From an uncultured Bacteroidales bacterium (GTDB taxonomy: Bacteria > Bacteroidota > Bacteroidia > Bacteroidales > P3): 64,000 nucleotides of DNA. The number at the start of each line of letters is the position of its first letter. The first letter of the stretch is position 1. The translations under genes and the position numbers were made by a program. Under the pieces are notes generated by a model. It had not been told where the DNA came from and searched no databases. It was given only the letters and a program-made list of their open reading frames with translations. Where the stretch lies: positions 1-64,000 of the forward strand of contig ONGA01000002.1 in the NCBI GenBank assembly GCA_900317285.1, in the 5' to 3' direction. Below, piece by piece: positions 50,576 to 60,567 of this stretch.

Positions 50576-52518
50576 CAACAATAAAAAGAAACGCCCGCTT
50601 CAACTACATTCTCTGCATCTACCTGGCAGGAATAGTGTTCTTCACCCTGTTCCGCCTGATAGAGACGATGGCCTACTGCACCACCACCGAGGGACCCGAC
50701 GACTTCGGCGGGCTGTACTGGAAAGCACTGTGGATGGGATTCCGCTTTGATACCACCGTGAGCACCTACCTGCTCGTGGTGCCGCTGGTGCTGATGATCA
50801 TAGGCGAAATGGGACGCATACGCAAGAAAGCCTACTATGCCGTGGTGCACTACCTGCTGATGGTGCTCTACACCGTGGCGCTCTTTGCCTGTGCAGCCGA
50901 CATCCCCTACTTCTGCTATTTCTTCTCACGCCTCGACACCGTGGCGCTGACCCTTGCCGGCGACGGGATAGGCATGACCATCAGCATGATTTTCACCGAA
51001 CCGCTGTATGTGATGTACCTGGGAGTATTCCTTGCGGCAGCGGCAGGCTGGTGGATCCTGGGACGGTTCATCTACCGGCGCGTGCTGTTGGCGCACCTGA
51101 ATGAAAGCCTGTCCTATGCCTGGAGCATACCGATGGCAGTGCTGATACTGGCTGCAGGCTTTGTAGGCATGCGCGGAAGAGTGTCGAAGAAAAGTCCCAT
51201 ACGCGTAGGTACAGCCTACTTCTGCGGCAACCCCTTCCTGAACCAGATAGGGCTCAATCCCGTGTTCACCTTTTTCAAAAGCATTGAAGACTCAGGCAAA
51301 AACGCCAACAAACCGGTGACGCTTACCGACGAGGCCACTGCGGCTGCCGTGCTGCAAGAGCACCTGGCCATGCCTGTCGACAGCACCCTAGAGGAAGCCT
51401 CGCTGCGATTGCCGGAAGGCATGAACGTGGTGTTGGTGCTGATGGAAAGCATGACGGTGGACAAAACGGGAATCTACGACCCCGCCACGAGCCTCACCCC
51501 CAATCTGGACAGCCTGATGCGCCGCTCGATGACCTTCACCGACGTATGGTCGGCTGGCATCCACACCCATAACGGCATCTACTCCACCCTCTACGGGCAT
51601 CCCGCCATCATGGCGCGACAGATACTGAAAAACACGCCCATGCCCATCATGTGCGGTCTGCCACAGCATTTAAGGGATGCGGGATACAGCACCACCTACC
51701 TCATGACCCATGACGAAGACTATGACAACATGCGTGGATTCCTCTTCCAGAACGGGTTCGAACGGGTGGTGGGAGAGCACAGCTACCCCAAGCACGAAAT
51801 ACTCGGCACCTGGGGAGTGCCCGACCACGTGCTCTTCAACCACGTGATTGAGCACTGCGACAGCGTGGCCGGAAACGGACCTTTCTTCGTGTGCGCCATG
51901 ACCTGCAGCGACCACGGACCCTATACCGTACCCGACGGCATCGACTTCACCTCGAAAAATACAGACAAACTGAAACGGATAGTGGAGTACGCCGACTGGT
52001 CTATCGGTCGTTTCATGCAGATGGCATCCTCGCGGAAGTGGTACCGCAACACCTTGTTTGTATTCATTGCCGACCACGGTTCGTCGATGCATTCCATCTA
52101 CGACATGACACTGGCATACAACCATGTGCCGCTGATTTTCCATGCCCCTGGGCAGATTGAGCCCCATTTCGTGAACCGGTTGGGCATGCAACTCGATGTG
52201 GCACCTACCGTTTTGGGGCTGCTAGGCATCGATGCAGGAGACAAGATGCTGGGAGTAAACCTGATGAACCACCGGCGCCCGTACGCCTATTTCAGCGCCG
52301 ACGATCGCATCGGAGTGGTTGACGGTGAACTATTCTACCTCTACCGCGCCAACCAGGAGGGTCGCGAAAGCCTCTACCGCTACACCCAGCGCGATACCGA
52401 AGACCTCATCGGCAAATACCCCGAACGTGCCGCCGCCATGCGCCGCCACGCCTTCGGCATGATACAGACCAGCCAGAAAATGCTGCTTGACGGAAGCACC
52501 AACTGCGACAAAAAATGA
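50572..52518 (+). CDS. LtaS/sulfatase-fold membrane phosphotransferase, second copy
   Basis: The 648-residue paralogue keeps the same plan: five membrane segments, VLVLMESMTVDKT, Thr in IHTHNGIYSTLYGHP, CSDHGPY and FIADHGSS. Long stretches of the C-terminal domain are identical to the first copy (RRPYAYFSADD, YPERAAAMRR), while the membrane part differs more. This is a tandem duplication that has diverged. The two may add the same group to different acceptors. It overlaps the uvrB start by 4 bp. Confidence 0.86.
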   Translation: MTTIKRNARFNYILCIYLAGIVFFTLFRLIETMAYCTTTEGPDDFGGLYWKALWMGFRFDTTVSTYLLVVPLVLMIIGEMGRIRKKAYYAVVHYLLMVLYTVALFACAADIPYFCYFFSRLDTVALTLAGDGIGMTISMIFTEPLYVMYLGVFLAAAAGWWILGRFIYRRVLLAHLNESLSYAWSIPMAVLILAAGFVGMRGRVSKKSPIRVGTAYFCGNPFLNQIGLNPVFTFFKSIEDSGKNANKPVTLTDEATAAAVLQEHLAMPVDSTLEEASLRLPEGMNVVLVLMESMTVDKTGIYDPATSLTPNLDSLMRRSMTFTDVWSAGIHTHNGIYSTLYGHPAIMARQILKNTPMPIMCGLPQHLRDAGYSTTYLMTHDEDYDNMRGFLFQNGFERVVGEHSYPKHEILGTWGVPDHVLFNHVIEHCDSVAGNGPFFVCAMTCSDHGPYTVPDGIDFTSKNTDKLKRIVEYADWSIGRFMQMASSRKWYRNTLFVFIADHGSSMHSIYDMTLAYNHVPLIFHAPGQIEPHFVNRLGMQLDVAPTVLGLLGIDAGDKMLGVNLMNHRRPYAYFSADDRIGVVDGELFYLYRANQEGRESLYRYTQRDTEDLIGKYPERAAAMRRHAFGMIQTSQKMLLDGSTNCDKK

Positions 52519-54599
52519 ACTTTGCGCTGAAATCAGACTTTGCCCCCATGGGCGACCAGCCGGAAGCCATACGGCAACTGGTGGAGGGCGTGCGCAACGG
52601 CCAGCGGGCACAGGTGCTGCAGGGTGTGACAGGCAGCGGCAAGACCTTCACGGTGGCGAATGTCATCCAGGAGTTGCAGCGTCCCACCCTGGTGCTGAGC
52701 CACAACAAAACGCTGGCGGCACAGCTTTACGGCGAATTCAAACAGTTCTTTCCCGACAACGCGGTGGAGTATTTCGTAAGTTACTACGACTACTACCAGC
52801 CCGAAGCCTACATTGCTGCCACTAACACCTACATCGAAAAGGACCTTGCCATCAACGACGAACTCGACAAACTGAGACTTCGGGCCTCGAGTGCGCTGCT
52901 GAGCGGACGCCGCGACGTCATCGTGGTGTCGAGCGTAAGCTGTATCTACGGCATCGGCAATCCCGACGAGTTCAAACGCGGCACCGTGGAGCTGCATGTG
53001 GGCGACCGTCTGAAACGCGACGACCTGTTGATGCGCCTGCTGGATGGGCAATATGTCAGAAACGAGATAGAATTCATCAACGGGCGTTTCCGCGTGAAAG
53101 GAGACACCGTGGATGTGTATCCCTCGTTTGCCGACTTCTGCTACCGAATCTCTTTCTGGGACGACGAGATAGAAAGTCTGGAGAGTTTCGACCCCGTCAG
53201 CGGGCAACGCATGGAACGCTTCGACGAGGTGGTCATCTACCCAGCCTCCAATTTCCTCACCTCAAAAGACCACCTGCCCGAGATTATCCTACAGATACAA
53301 CGCGACATGTTTGAGCGGCGCGACTATCTGGAGAGCATCGACAAGCACCTCGAGGCCAAGCGGCTGGAGGAACGCGTCAACTATGACCTGGAGATGATTC
53401 AGGAGTTGGGCTATTGCTCCGGCATAGAGAACTACAGCCGCTACTTCGACGGGCGTGCGCCCGGAAGCCGCCCTTTCTGCCTGATAGACTATTTCCCCGA
53501 CGACTTCCTGCTGGTGGTTGACGAGAGCCACGTCACCGTGCCGCAAATCGGTGCCATGTACGGAGGCGACCGCAGCCGAAAAACCTCGCTGGTGGAATAC
53601 GGGTTCCGACTGCCGTCAGCACTGGACAACCGACCGCTGACCTACGACGAGTTCTACAACCTTACCGGCCAGACCATCTACATCTCCGCCACGCCGGCAG
53701 ACTATGAGCTGAGCGAGGCTGAGGGCGTGGTGGTGGAACAGGTAATCCGACCCACGGGACTGTTAGACCCCGTGGTAGAGGTACGCCCGGCAGTGAGCCA
53801 GGTGGACGACCTGCTGGACGAGATAGAGAACACCGTGGACAAAGGAGAGCGCGTGCTTGTCACCACATTGACAAAACGCATGGCTGAGGAACTGACAAGC
53901 TATCTCATCAACTTGGGAATCAAGAGCAAATACATACATAGCGACGTTGACACGCTGGAACGTGTGGAAATCATGCGCGACTTGCGCATGGGCGTGTTCG
54001 ATGTGCTGGTGGGTGTGAACCTGCTGCGCGAAGGATTGGACCTGCCGGAAGTGTCGCTTGTCGCCATACTGGATGCCGACAAGGAGGGTTTCCTGCGCAG
54101 CGACCGCGCCCTGATACAGACCATCGGACGTGCGGCGCGCAATGTGCACAGCAAAGCCATCCTCTACGGCGACACCATCACCGGCTCGATGCAAAGAGCC
54201 ATCGACATCACCAACCGCCACCGTGAGAAACAGATAAAATACAATATGGAGCACGGCATCGTGCCGCGCCAGATTGTAAAGAGCACCGACGCCATCCTGG
54301 GCACCACCGGCATCATCGAAAGAGCCGCCGAGGAGAGGGGTGAACGGAAACCGGAGAATGGAAGCTGGCAAATGGGAAGCAGCATGCCCATGGCGGCAGA
54401 GGAGGAGACAGAATTCGGGAAGAAAGCGGAAGCCGCTCCGTCGCCGTACCTGAAGATGACCAAGGAGCAGCTGCGCAAGGAGATTCGCGAAAAACAGCGC
54501 AAGATGCAGGCGGCTGCCAAAGAGCTCGACTTCCTTGCCGCCGCCAAATTCCGCGACGAGATAAAGGAGATGCAAACGCTGCTGGAGACAGCGCGATAG
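52515..54599 (+). CDS. uvrB: Excinuclease ABC subunit B
   Basis: The 694-residue helicase-like protein has Walker A GVTGSGKTFT, the beta-hairpin region YYDYYQPEAY, DESHVT, motif IV-VI segments (HSDVDTLER, LREGLDLPEVSLV, QTIGRAARN) and a C-terminal UVR motif that binds UvrC (KEQLRKEIREKQRKMQAAAKEL region). It verifies DNA damage and loads UvrC. A short acidic insert (about 605-640) lies before the UVR motif. It overlaps the preceding gene by 4 bp. Confidence 0.97.
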   Translation: MNFALKSDFAPMGDQPEAIRQLVEGVRNGQRAQVLQGVTGSGKTFTVANVIQELQRPTLVLSHNKTLAAQLYGEFKQFFPDNAVEYFVSYYDYYQPEAYIAATNTYIEKDLAINDELDKLRLRASSALLSGRRDVIVVSSVSCIYGIGNPDEFKRGTVELHVGDRLKRDDLLMRLLDGQYVRNEIEFINGRFRVKGDTVDVYPSFADFCYRISFWDDEIESLESFDPVSGQRMERFDEVVIYPASNFLTSKDHLPEIILQIQRDMFERRDYLESIDKHLEAKRLEERVNYDLEMIQELGYCSGIENYSRYFDGRAPGSRPFCLIDYFPDDFLLVVDESHVTVPQIGAMYGGDRSRKTSLVEYGFRLPSALDNRPLTYDEFYNLTGQTIYISATPADYELSEAEGVVVEQVIRPTGLLDPVVEVRPAVSQVDDLLDEIENTVDKGERVLVTTLTKRMAEELTSYLINLGIKSKYIHSDVDTLERVEIMRDLRMGVFDVLVGVNLLREGLDLPEVSLVAILDADKEGFLRSDRALIQTIGRAARNVHSKAILYGDTITGSMQRAIDITNRHREKQIKYNMEHGIVPRQIVKSTDAILGTTGIIERAAEERGERKPENGSWQMGSSMPMAAEEETEFGKKAEAAPSPYLKMTKEQLRKEIREKQRKMQAAAKELDFLAAAKFRDEIKEMQTLLETAR

Positions 54600-54605
54600 A
54601 GACAA

Positions 54606-54645
54606 AGCGAGGCGGGCACCCTTCCGGGTGCCCGCCTCGCTATTT
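54606..54645. terminator. Bidirectional terminator between uvrB and the OmpA gene
   Basis: A 16-bp perfect stem (agcgaggcgggcaccc, 54606-54621, with 54626-54641) encloses loop ttcc and is followed by atttcc. It lies between convergent genes and can serve both. Confidence 0.9.
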
Positions 54646-54658
54646 CCAGCCTATTTGA

Positions 54659-56875
54659 TTACTGTATCGTGATGACAGCACGGCGGTTCTGGTAACGGTG
54701 CTCGTCGGTGTCGTTGTCGACCACGGGCTCGTTCTGACCCTTGGAATCGGTGCTGATGTTGGCTGCAGGTGCTCCACGCTGGACCATGAGAGCCTTGAGT
54801 GCTTCGGCACGTTTCTGACCATACCGCATGTTGCCGGCTTCGGTACCACGGTCGTCGGTATGACCCGTAACGCGAACCTTGAGGTTCTTGTCGGCAGCCA
54901 TAGCCTTGCAGAGGGTATTGATGGCAAGGTCGGTGGCGGCGCCAAACTTGGGTTCGGTACCGGCGAAGTCGAAGTTGACAGTGGCGTTAATCATGTCGAG
55001 CAGCGCCTGCACCTGCCGACGGTCGGCAGGGGTGTTGGCAGCGGAGGTGTTGCCCGTGGCAGGCACATTCTTCTCATATACGGGAGTGGGCTCGTTGAAA
55101 GCGATACGGCGTGCGCGGACGGCAGCGTCGCGGGCTTTGGTGGCGGCGCTGTAGGCGGCAATCACATCACCCATGCGGGCAGCCTCGGCAGCCTCCTGGG
55201 CATAGCGGTTGGCTTCAGCGGCAGCAGCCTTGGCCTCGGGGTTGTTTTTCGACTTGGCAGCGAAAGCATCCGCCGACTCGGCGAAGGACTTGGCGGCGGC
55301 GGCATAGCTGTCGGCGCAGTTGCCACGATAGGCCTTGCCGGAAGCATCCTTGGCATCGGTCTTGGCGGCATTGCTGCGCGACTTGCCGGCCATCGTCAGG
55401 GCTTCCTGAGCCAGAGTGTTGGCAAACTTGGGGTCATTGTAGGCGGCACGGTCTTTCTTCGCCTTCTTGTCGGCGTCGCGGGCAATCTCGGAATTGATGC
55501 GGGCGTTGCGACCGGCAGCCATGGCACAGTCGAGACCGTCGTTGTGGGCAGCCTCAGCATAGAGGTCGGCATCTTCGGCAGCCTGACTGGCGGCGTCGCT
55601 ATTGGCACCATCGGCATACATCTTGGCATCGTCGGCATAGCTGTCGGCAATGAGAGCGTAAGCTTCGTTGAACTGGTCGTAAGCCTTGCAGTACTGACCT
55701 TTCTTGTAAGCGTTCTTGGCATCGACAGCCTTTGCCTTAGCATCTTTGACAGCCGCCTTGGCGTCGGCATTGTCGGCTTCAGCAGCCATCTGACCGGCTT
55801 CTTCGAGGTCGTTGTCGATATTCTCCAGAGCTTCCTTGAGTTCAGGGAGATTCATGCGTTTGGTGTTGCATCTGGCTTCCTTGTCGGCAGCTTCTGCCTC
55901 AGCGTCGTCGTTGCCGAAACCATCGTTACCGTAGGTCTGGTTGCCGTAAGAGGTGCCGTCGTTATCGTATCCAACGAGGGAGGCTTTCTCACCATTGTCG
56001 CCGGCATTCTTGTCGGCGTGGCAGTTCCAGCCGAGGTTGACACCCACTTTCAGACCGAGGTTGAGCAGGTGAGCCTTGTCCACCTGATTGGAGTTGAGGA
56101 CACCGTTGTAGGAATTGACCACCGGCGTACCCATGGCGCCGTTGGGGGCGTCGATCATAGGCTTGTCGGCCTTGTCGATGAGGTTGGTGAGACCGTAGCC
56201 ACCATAGATGCCGAAGTAGAGACCCCAGTTGCTGGTGAGGGCATAGTTGAGACCGAGGTCGGCAATGATGCTGACGCCGAACTTCTTCAGCTCGACATCA
56301 CCGCTCTCGTCAGCCTTGTAGGTATCGAAACCTTGGACAGGCAGATTGGTGTAGATGACGTGGGTGGAGGGGAAGTAACCCGAAACCTCATAGTTGCCTT
56401 CGTCGGCGGTGTAGCTACCCTTCATGGGGAAGTCGAGCTGTGCACCGAGACCGATGAGGAAATGCCAGCGGTCGGCCAGAGCCGTGCGCCAGTAGAGCTC
56501 GATGGGCACGCCCAACACAGGCACACCCTGGCGCTCTTTCCAGTTGTTGAAGCCCACGGTGGCATCGTAGGTCAGACCGTTGAAGGGGTGGGTCAGGCCG
56601 TTGGTGACCTGCTTATAGTTGAACTCTGCAGCGCTGTTGACCTTGTTGAACTGGAAACCGAGACCGAGACCGAAATGCTCACCGAAGAAGTGGATGTACT
56701 TCACTTCGGCAAGGAATCCCAGCTTGGGAGACCAGTCGCCATCGGCGGGTTTGTAGCTCAGCGTGTTCATGCCGCCTCCGAGGTTGAGACCGACATAATT
56801 GCTGTGCTCGTTCACCTGTGCATGTGTTGCCACCGAGAATAACAGTGTGGCGAAGATGATAGAGATGCGTTTCAT
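54659..56875 (-). CDS. OmpA-family protein with beta-barrel and Ala/Asp-rich helical middle
   Basis: The 738-residue protein has a signal peptide (MKRISIIFATLLFSVATHAQ). An outer membrane beta-barrel follows (about 25-290, with YVGLNLGGGMNTL and FGIYGGYG). Then comes a long helical part (about 340-610) made of Ala, Asp and Lys-rich imperfect repeats (AAEADNADAKAAVKDA, ADLYAEAAHNDG), and finally an OmpA domain (about 630-738, GHTDDRGTEAGNMRYGQKRA). The helical part could span the periplasm between barrel and peptidoglycan. The start at 56875 is chosen because it begins the signal peptide directly. An ATG 12 bp earlier is possible. Confidence 0.85.
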   Translation of the reverse strand: MKRISIIFATLLFSVATHAQVNEHSNYVGLNLGGGMNTLSYKPADGDWSPKLGFLAEVKYIHFFGEHFGLGLGFQFNKVNSAAEFNYKQVTNGLTHPFNGLTYDATVGFNNWKERQGVPVLGVPIELYWRTALADRWHFLIGLGAQLDFPMKGSYTADEGNYEVSGYFPSTHVIYTNLPVQGFDTYKADESGDVELKKFGVSIIADLGLNYALTSNWGLYFGIYGGYGLTNLIDKADKPMIDAPNGAMGTPVVNSYNGVLNSNQVDKAHLLNLGLKVGVNLGWNCHADKNAGDNGEKASLVGYDNDGTSYGNQTYGNDGFGNDDAEAEAADKEARCNTKRMNLPELKEALENIDNDLEEAGQMAAEADNADAKAAVKDAKAKAVDAKNAYKKGQYCKAYDQFNEAYALIADSYADDAKMYADGANSDAASQAAEDADLYAEAAHNDGLDCAMAAGRNARINSEIARDADKKAKKDRAAYNDPKFANTLAQEALTMAGKSRSNAAKTDAKDASGKAYRGNCADSYAAAAKSFAESADAFAAKSKNNPEAKAAAAEANRYAQEAAEAARMGDVIAAYSAATKARDAAVRARRIAFNEPTPVYEKNVPATGNTSAANTPADRRQVQALLDMINATVNFDFAGTEPKFGAATDLAINTLCKAMAADKNLKVRVTGHTDDRGTEAGNMRYGQKRAEALKALMVQRGAPAANISTDSKGQNEPVVDNDTDEHRYQNRRAVITIQ

Positions 56876-56904
56876 GTTAAATATCATTTAATTATTCATT
56901 TTTT

Positions 56905-59900
56905 TTATTTCTTGATGACGCGGTTGACAACACCGTCGACGCTCACGGTGTAGGCACCGTTGGCGAAGCCGCTGAAGTCGATGCTGGTCTCATTGCCGTC
57001 GAAGACAGTGTTGAGCATGGTGACACCCATGACATTCATGACCCGGAGGACATGCATGGGATAGAAGGAATTCTCGACCTTCACGCGTACCCTGTCGACG
57101 GTGGGGTTGGGATAGACCGTAACCATGGCGACGGCGGCATCGGTGACGATGGTGTTCATGTCGTCCTGTTCGCAGCTCTTGGCGGGCACACCGTTGACCA
57201 CCATCTCGACATGGTAGGTGCCGGTAAGGGTGCCTGAGGGCTCCTGGTAGTAGGCACCGGTGCCGACGCGCACGCCGTTGTGGTACCACACCACGGTGCT
57301 CTGGTCGATGCAGTGGCAGGTGTCGACGATGGAGATGACATCTGAGAAGATGGGCATGGTGTAGAACTTGGGCACATTGACGGTAATGTGGACAGGGATG
57401 GAGTCGCTCTCGAAGCGAGGCGTGGTGCCCACGTTATAGGCGCTGTTGCTCAAGCGGATGTAGGCGGTATAGTTGCCCATGGGAGCCATGGCGGGGATGA
57501 CAATGTTGAAGTCGGTGGCGGTGGTGAGGGGCGTCGGGGTGTCGACGTCGACAAATCCGGCGGCGTGAGCCTCGGAGGAGAAGAAGAGTCGGTACTGGTC
57601 GGGGGTGTTGCTGCCGGTCTCGAGGATGAAAGCTGCCGTGCCTGTCTCGCCACCGCAGTAGTTGTCGGGCGAGACAACGATGCCGCTGTCGGCAGTGGCG
57701 GCGTTGATGTCGATCACGATGGGAGCGACAATCTCGCCGTCGGCGGCATAGACCTCGGAGGCGGTGCGGAGGGTGTAGTTGCCGACGGAGGTGCCGGTGA
57801 GGGTGTAGCGGGCGGTGATGGTAAGCCCGGTACCGACGGTGGCCTGCGAGAAGGTGGCGGCGGTGCTGACAGCGAGGTCGTCGCTACCGAGGACATGGTC
57901 GGGAGCACCGGGGTTCTCGACCAGTGCGGTGTCGGTGCCATCCTCAAGCTTCTCCTTGGCGATGACAACGCCGATGACCGTCACGGTGTCGGGGACGATG
58001 GTCAGGGAGGTGGAGGTGATGCCCGCGAGGGCATAGTTGGTGTCGGCCGAGGTGGCGGCGACGGTGTATCTGCCGCAGTTCACGGCGCTGGCGGAAACGG
58101 TATTATTGGTGTCGGTATAGGAGAGGACCGCATCAACCTGAAGATTGTCGTCATCAGTGTAGTAGGCGCGGACAGTATTGACGGGGTTGGCGGTGTAGAG
58201 CAGCGTGGTGTCGGCACCAGTCCAGGTCAGGGGATAGTTCTTGTGGGTGTAGTGGGCGGCGATGGTGAGGTTGCGCGCCGGCATGGTGGCGGGGTTGGGG
58301 ACCCAGGCGAGGCTGTGACCGGGCAGGGTGACAGTGGGATAGGCGATGGGCTCGGTGTAGTGGAACTGGGTCTGGGGGGTACCGCTGACAGTGCCGCCGT
58401 TGAAATCCCAGGTGACGGTGTATGTGTTGAGAGCGTAGCTAATCACGATGCTCTCATTCTCCATGCCAATCTGGGAGAAGACAAGGGTATCTCCCACAAG
58501 CGTGGGACTGCCGCTGGCGGTGCTGGAGCAGCTCTCGAAAGAGCATCCTTCATAGGAGCGGACGGGGACCTTCACGCTGACGCCCTGGTCGGCAACGCTA
58601 GCATAGGAATAGACGGGGGCGAGAGCGCCCTGCTCATAGTTCCAGCGCTGGTAGACGACAGTGTAGTGATACTGCGTGGCGGGGTTGAAGTCGGTAATCC
58701 ACTGGGCGTAGAGGGTGGTGTCGCTCGAGAGGGTGTCGATGAGGAACTGCCAGGGAGTGGTAAAAGTCTGGTCGGTCCAATAGGTGACGAAGACGGTGTC
58801 GCTGCCGACATAGGTGGGACGTCCGGGAGCGGGGACGATGCGGTTGTCGGGAGTGGCGATGACGGCGACGGAGTCATGTCCGCGGGCATCGAAATTGTTG
58901 AATACCACGCGGAAGCCCTGCTTCACCAGGTAGGGGAAGACCGCGGCGTCGGCGTCGTGGTTGGGAATCATGTGGTGACCTTCGGGGACATAGCCCTCGA
59001 GGACCGACTGGGTGAACTTGCCCGCATTGATGACGATGGAGGCGCCGGTGGCGGGAGTCACGGAGAGGTAGCGGCCGCCGTCGATGGTGAGGGGATGAGT
59101 ACCGGCGTCGAAGGTGACCACGGAGTCGAGGTCGACGGCATGAACATCGCCGGAGGTGCCGGCGAGGGTGCCAACAGTGGCGATGCGGCCGTTGCGGAGC
59201 TCGACGGTGCCGGTGGTGTGCGCCAGGCAGAGGTCGCCCTGCATCTCGTGACCGTCGAGGTCAAGCACCAAGGGCATGGCGACGGTGTCGAGGAGGGTGG
59301 CGGCGGTGGAGCGGCAAAGGGTGACGGTGTCGCCGGAGATGGCATCCCGGCGGAGGACATCGTCGAGGGTGAGACGGTAGTAGTAGTAGCCGTTCTTGCT
59401 GACGCGTGCGTCGGCGGCGACGGGGATGTTACAAGCCGTCATGTTGTTGTCGACGGTATGCGAGAGGATATGGAGTTTGCCAATGGAGGTGGAGGCCAGG
59501 AGGATGCCGTAGTTGCAGGTGGTGAAGAAGGCGGTGTCGATGTTGACGTTGCCGTTGTCGGCCATGACGATGGCCGCACCTGCGGGCGCCTGGCTGCCGA
59601 TGGTGCCGCCGTTGAAGTTAAGGGCGGCGCCGCTACCGACGTAGACGACGTTGGTGGCGGCATTGGCGGAGAAGCGGTTGAGGTTGAGGGATCCGTTGCG
59701 GATGCTGAAGAAGGAGCCCGCAGAGGCGGGGGCTGTGGCGTCGGAGGCGGTGCCGCCGTTCCAGGTGACATTGGCGCCGACGATGCGTATGGCGGGAGTC
59801 TCGGCATTGGAGATGCTGCTGACGAGGGTGTGGCCGTTCTGGTTGACGGTGAGGTTGCGGCGGAAGGTGACGGTGGTGTCGACGGGGACGTCGGCGATGA

Positions 59901-60459
59901 AGCGCAGGGAGGTGCCGCTGGGGCAGGCCTTGACGGCGCGGTCGAGCGAGGTGTAGGCGTAGCCGGTGAGGTCTTCAACGACGTAGGGCATGGGGCGGAG
60001 CATGTTGGCGAGGACGGTGAGGGTGTCGTCGATGCTGCCGTCGGCGAAGAGCGCACGCGAGGTGAAGATACCCGTCTGGCGGTCGAGGCTGGTGGACTGG
60101 CCGTAGATGTAGAAGACGCTGTTGGTGTCCTCGACGAGGATGAAGGACTCGGCATAGATGAGTGAGTCGACGTAGGCTTCGACATGGAAGCCGTCGACGG
60201 TGAGTGTGAGTTCCTCGTTGCCGATGAGCGAGGAGACCGGCAGGGCAGTGCCAGAGTAGCCCGGAGCGAGGTGTGCGGCGTCGACGTAGTAGTCCTGACC
60301 CGGATTGGGGTTGGCATAGATGCGGGCGCTGCGGAGGGAGGCGCGGTCGACGGTCTCGACGGCGAGTGTCACCCTGAGGTTGGAGCCCTGTGCGCGCAGC
60401 ACGCTGCCACCCAGGAGGGCGAGCAGAAGCATGCAGAAGACAATATTAGTTTTTTTCAT
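56905..60459 (-). CDS. Large T9SS-secreted protein with MBG/YDG and repeat domains
   Basis: The 1184-residue protein has a signal peptide (KKTNIVFCMLLLALLGGSVLRAQ). The N-terminal half (about 40-500) has parallel-beta-helix features such as NGGTASDATAPA and LNFNGGTIGS. The middle has an InlB/Listeria-Bacteroides-type segment (YTVTWDFNGGTVSGTPQTQ, near 665). MBG and YDG-like domains follow (about 740-900, including YTLTGTSVGNYTL). The end is a T9SS type A sorting domain (VYPNPTVD, VMNVMGV, GAYTVSV, final RVIKK). It is probably a cell surface adhesin or matrix protein. It is preceded by the coiled-coil lipoprotein gene. Confidence 0.85.
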   Translation of the reverse strand: MKKTNIVFCMLLLALLGGSVLRAQGSNLRVTLAVETVDRASLRSARIYANPNPGQDYYVDAAHLAPGYSGTALPVSSLIGNEELTLTVDGFHVEAYVDSLIYAESFILVEDTNSVFYIYGQSTSLDRQTGIFTSRALFADGSIDDTLTVLANMLRPMPYVVEDLTGYAYTSLDRAVKACPSGTSLRFIADVPVDTTVTFRRNLTVNQNGHTLVSSISNAETPAIRIVGANVTWNGGTASDATAPASAGSFFSIRNGSLNLNRFSANAATNVVYVGSGAALNFNGGTIGSQAPAGAAIVMADNGNVNIDTAFFTTCNYGILLASTSIGKLHILSHTVDNNMTACNIPVAADARVSKNGYYYYRLTLDDVLRRDAISGDTVTLCRSTAATLLDTVAMPLVLDLDGHEMQGDLCLAHTTGTVELRNGRIATVGTLAGTSGDVHAVDLDSVVTFDAGTHPLTIDGGRYLSVTPATGASIVINAGKFTQSVLEGYVPEGHHMIPNHDADAAVFPYLVKQGFRVVFNNFDARGHDSVAVIATPDNRIVPAPGRPTYVGSDTVFVTYWTDQTFTTPWQFLIDTLSSDTTLYAQWITDFNPATQYHYTVVYQRWNYEQGALAPVYSYASVADQGVSVKVPVRSYEGCSFESCSSTASGSPTLVGDTLVFSQIGMENESIVISYALNTYTVTWDFNGGTVSGTPQTQFHYTEPIAYPTVTLPGHSLAWVPNPATMPARNLTIAAHYTHKNYPLTWTGADTTLLYTANPVNTVRAYYTDDDNLQVDAVLSYTDTNNTVSASAVNCGRYTVAATSADTNYALAGITSTSLTIVPDTVTVIGVVIAKEKLEDGTDTALVENPGAPDHVLGSDDLAVSTAATFSQATVGTGLTITARYTLTGTSVGNYTLRTASEVYAADGEIVAPIVIDINAATADSGIVVSPDNYCGGETGTAAFILETGSNTPDQYRLFFSSEAHAAGFVDVDTPTPLTTATDFNIVIPAMAPMGNYTAYIRLSNSAYNVGTTPRFESDSIPVHITVNVPKFYTMPIFSDVISIVDTCHCIDQSTVVWYHNGVRVGTGAYYQEPSGTLTGTYHVEMVVNGVPAKSCEQDDMNTIVTDAAVAMVTVYPNPTVDRVRVKVENSFYPMHVLRVMNVMGVTMLNTVFDGNETSIDFSGFANGAYTVSVDGVVNRVIKK

Positions 60460-60504
60460 ATTATATATTGCGGTGGTTTTGTTTTCTGTATGTTGAACCA
60501 AAGA

Positions 60505-60531
60505 GAAGGACTGCCGATGGTGCAGTCCTTC
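60505..60531 (-). terminator. Hairpin after the coiled-coil lipoprotein gene
   Basis: gaaggactgc (60505-60514) pairs with gcagtccttc (60522-60531) in a perfect 10-bp stem with a 7-base loop. On the minus strand it is followed by tctcttt, a weak T run, so it may be an attenuator between the lipoprotein and the T9SS gene. Confidence 0.65.
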
Positions 60532-60567
60532 CCTTTAAAGGATTGTTACGAAGCGCCTCCGGGGAGG

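Noticed and set aside
54698-56842. 714-residue plus-strand open frame
   Set aside because: It is the reverse frame of the OmpA-type gene and has no motif or signal sequence.
57388-60165. 925-residue plus-strand open frame
   Set aside because: It is the antisense of the 1184-residue T9SS protein, which has a signal peptide and recognised domains. The plus frame is low-complexity Gly/Val/Asp.
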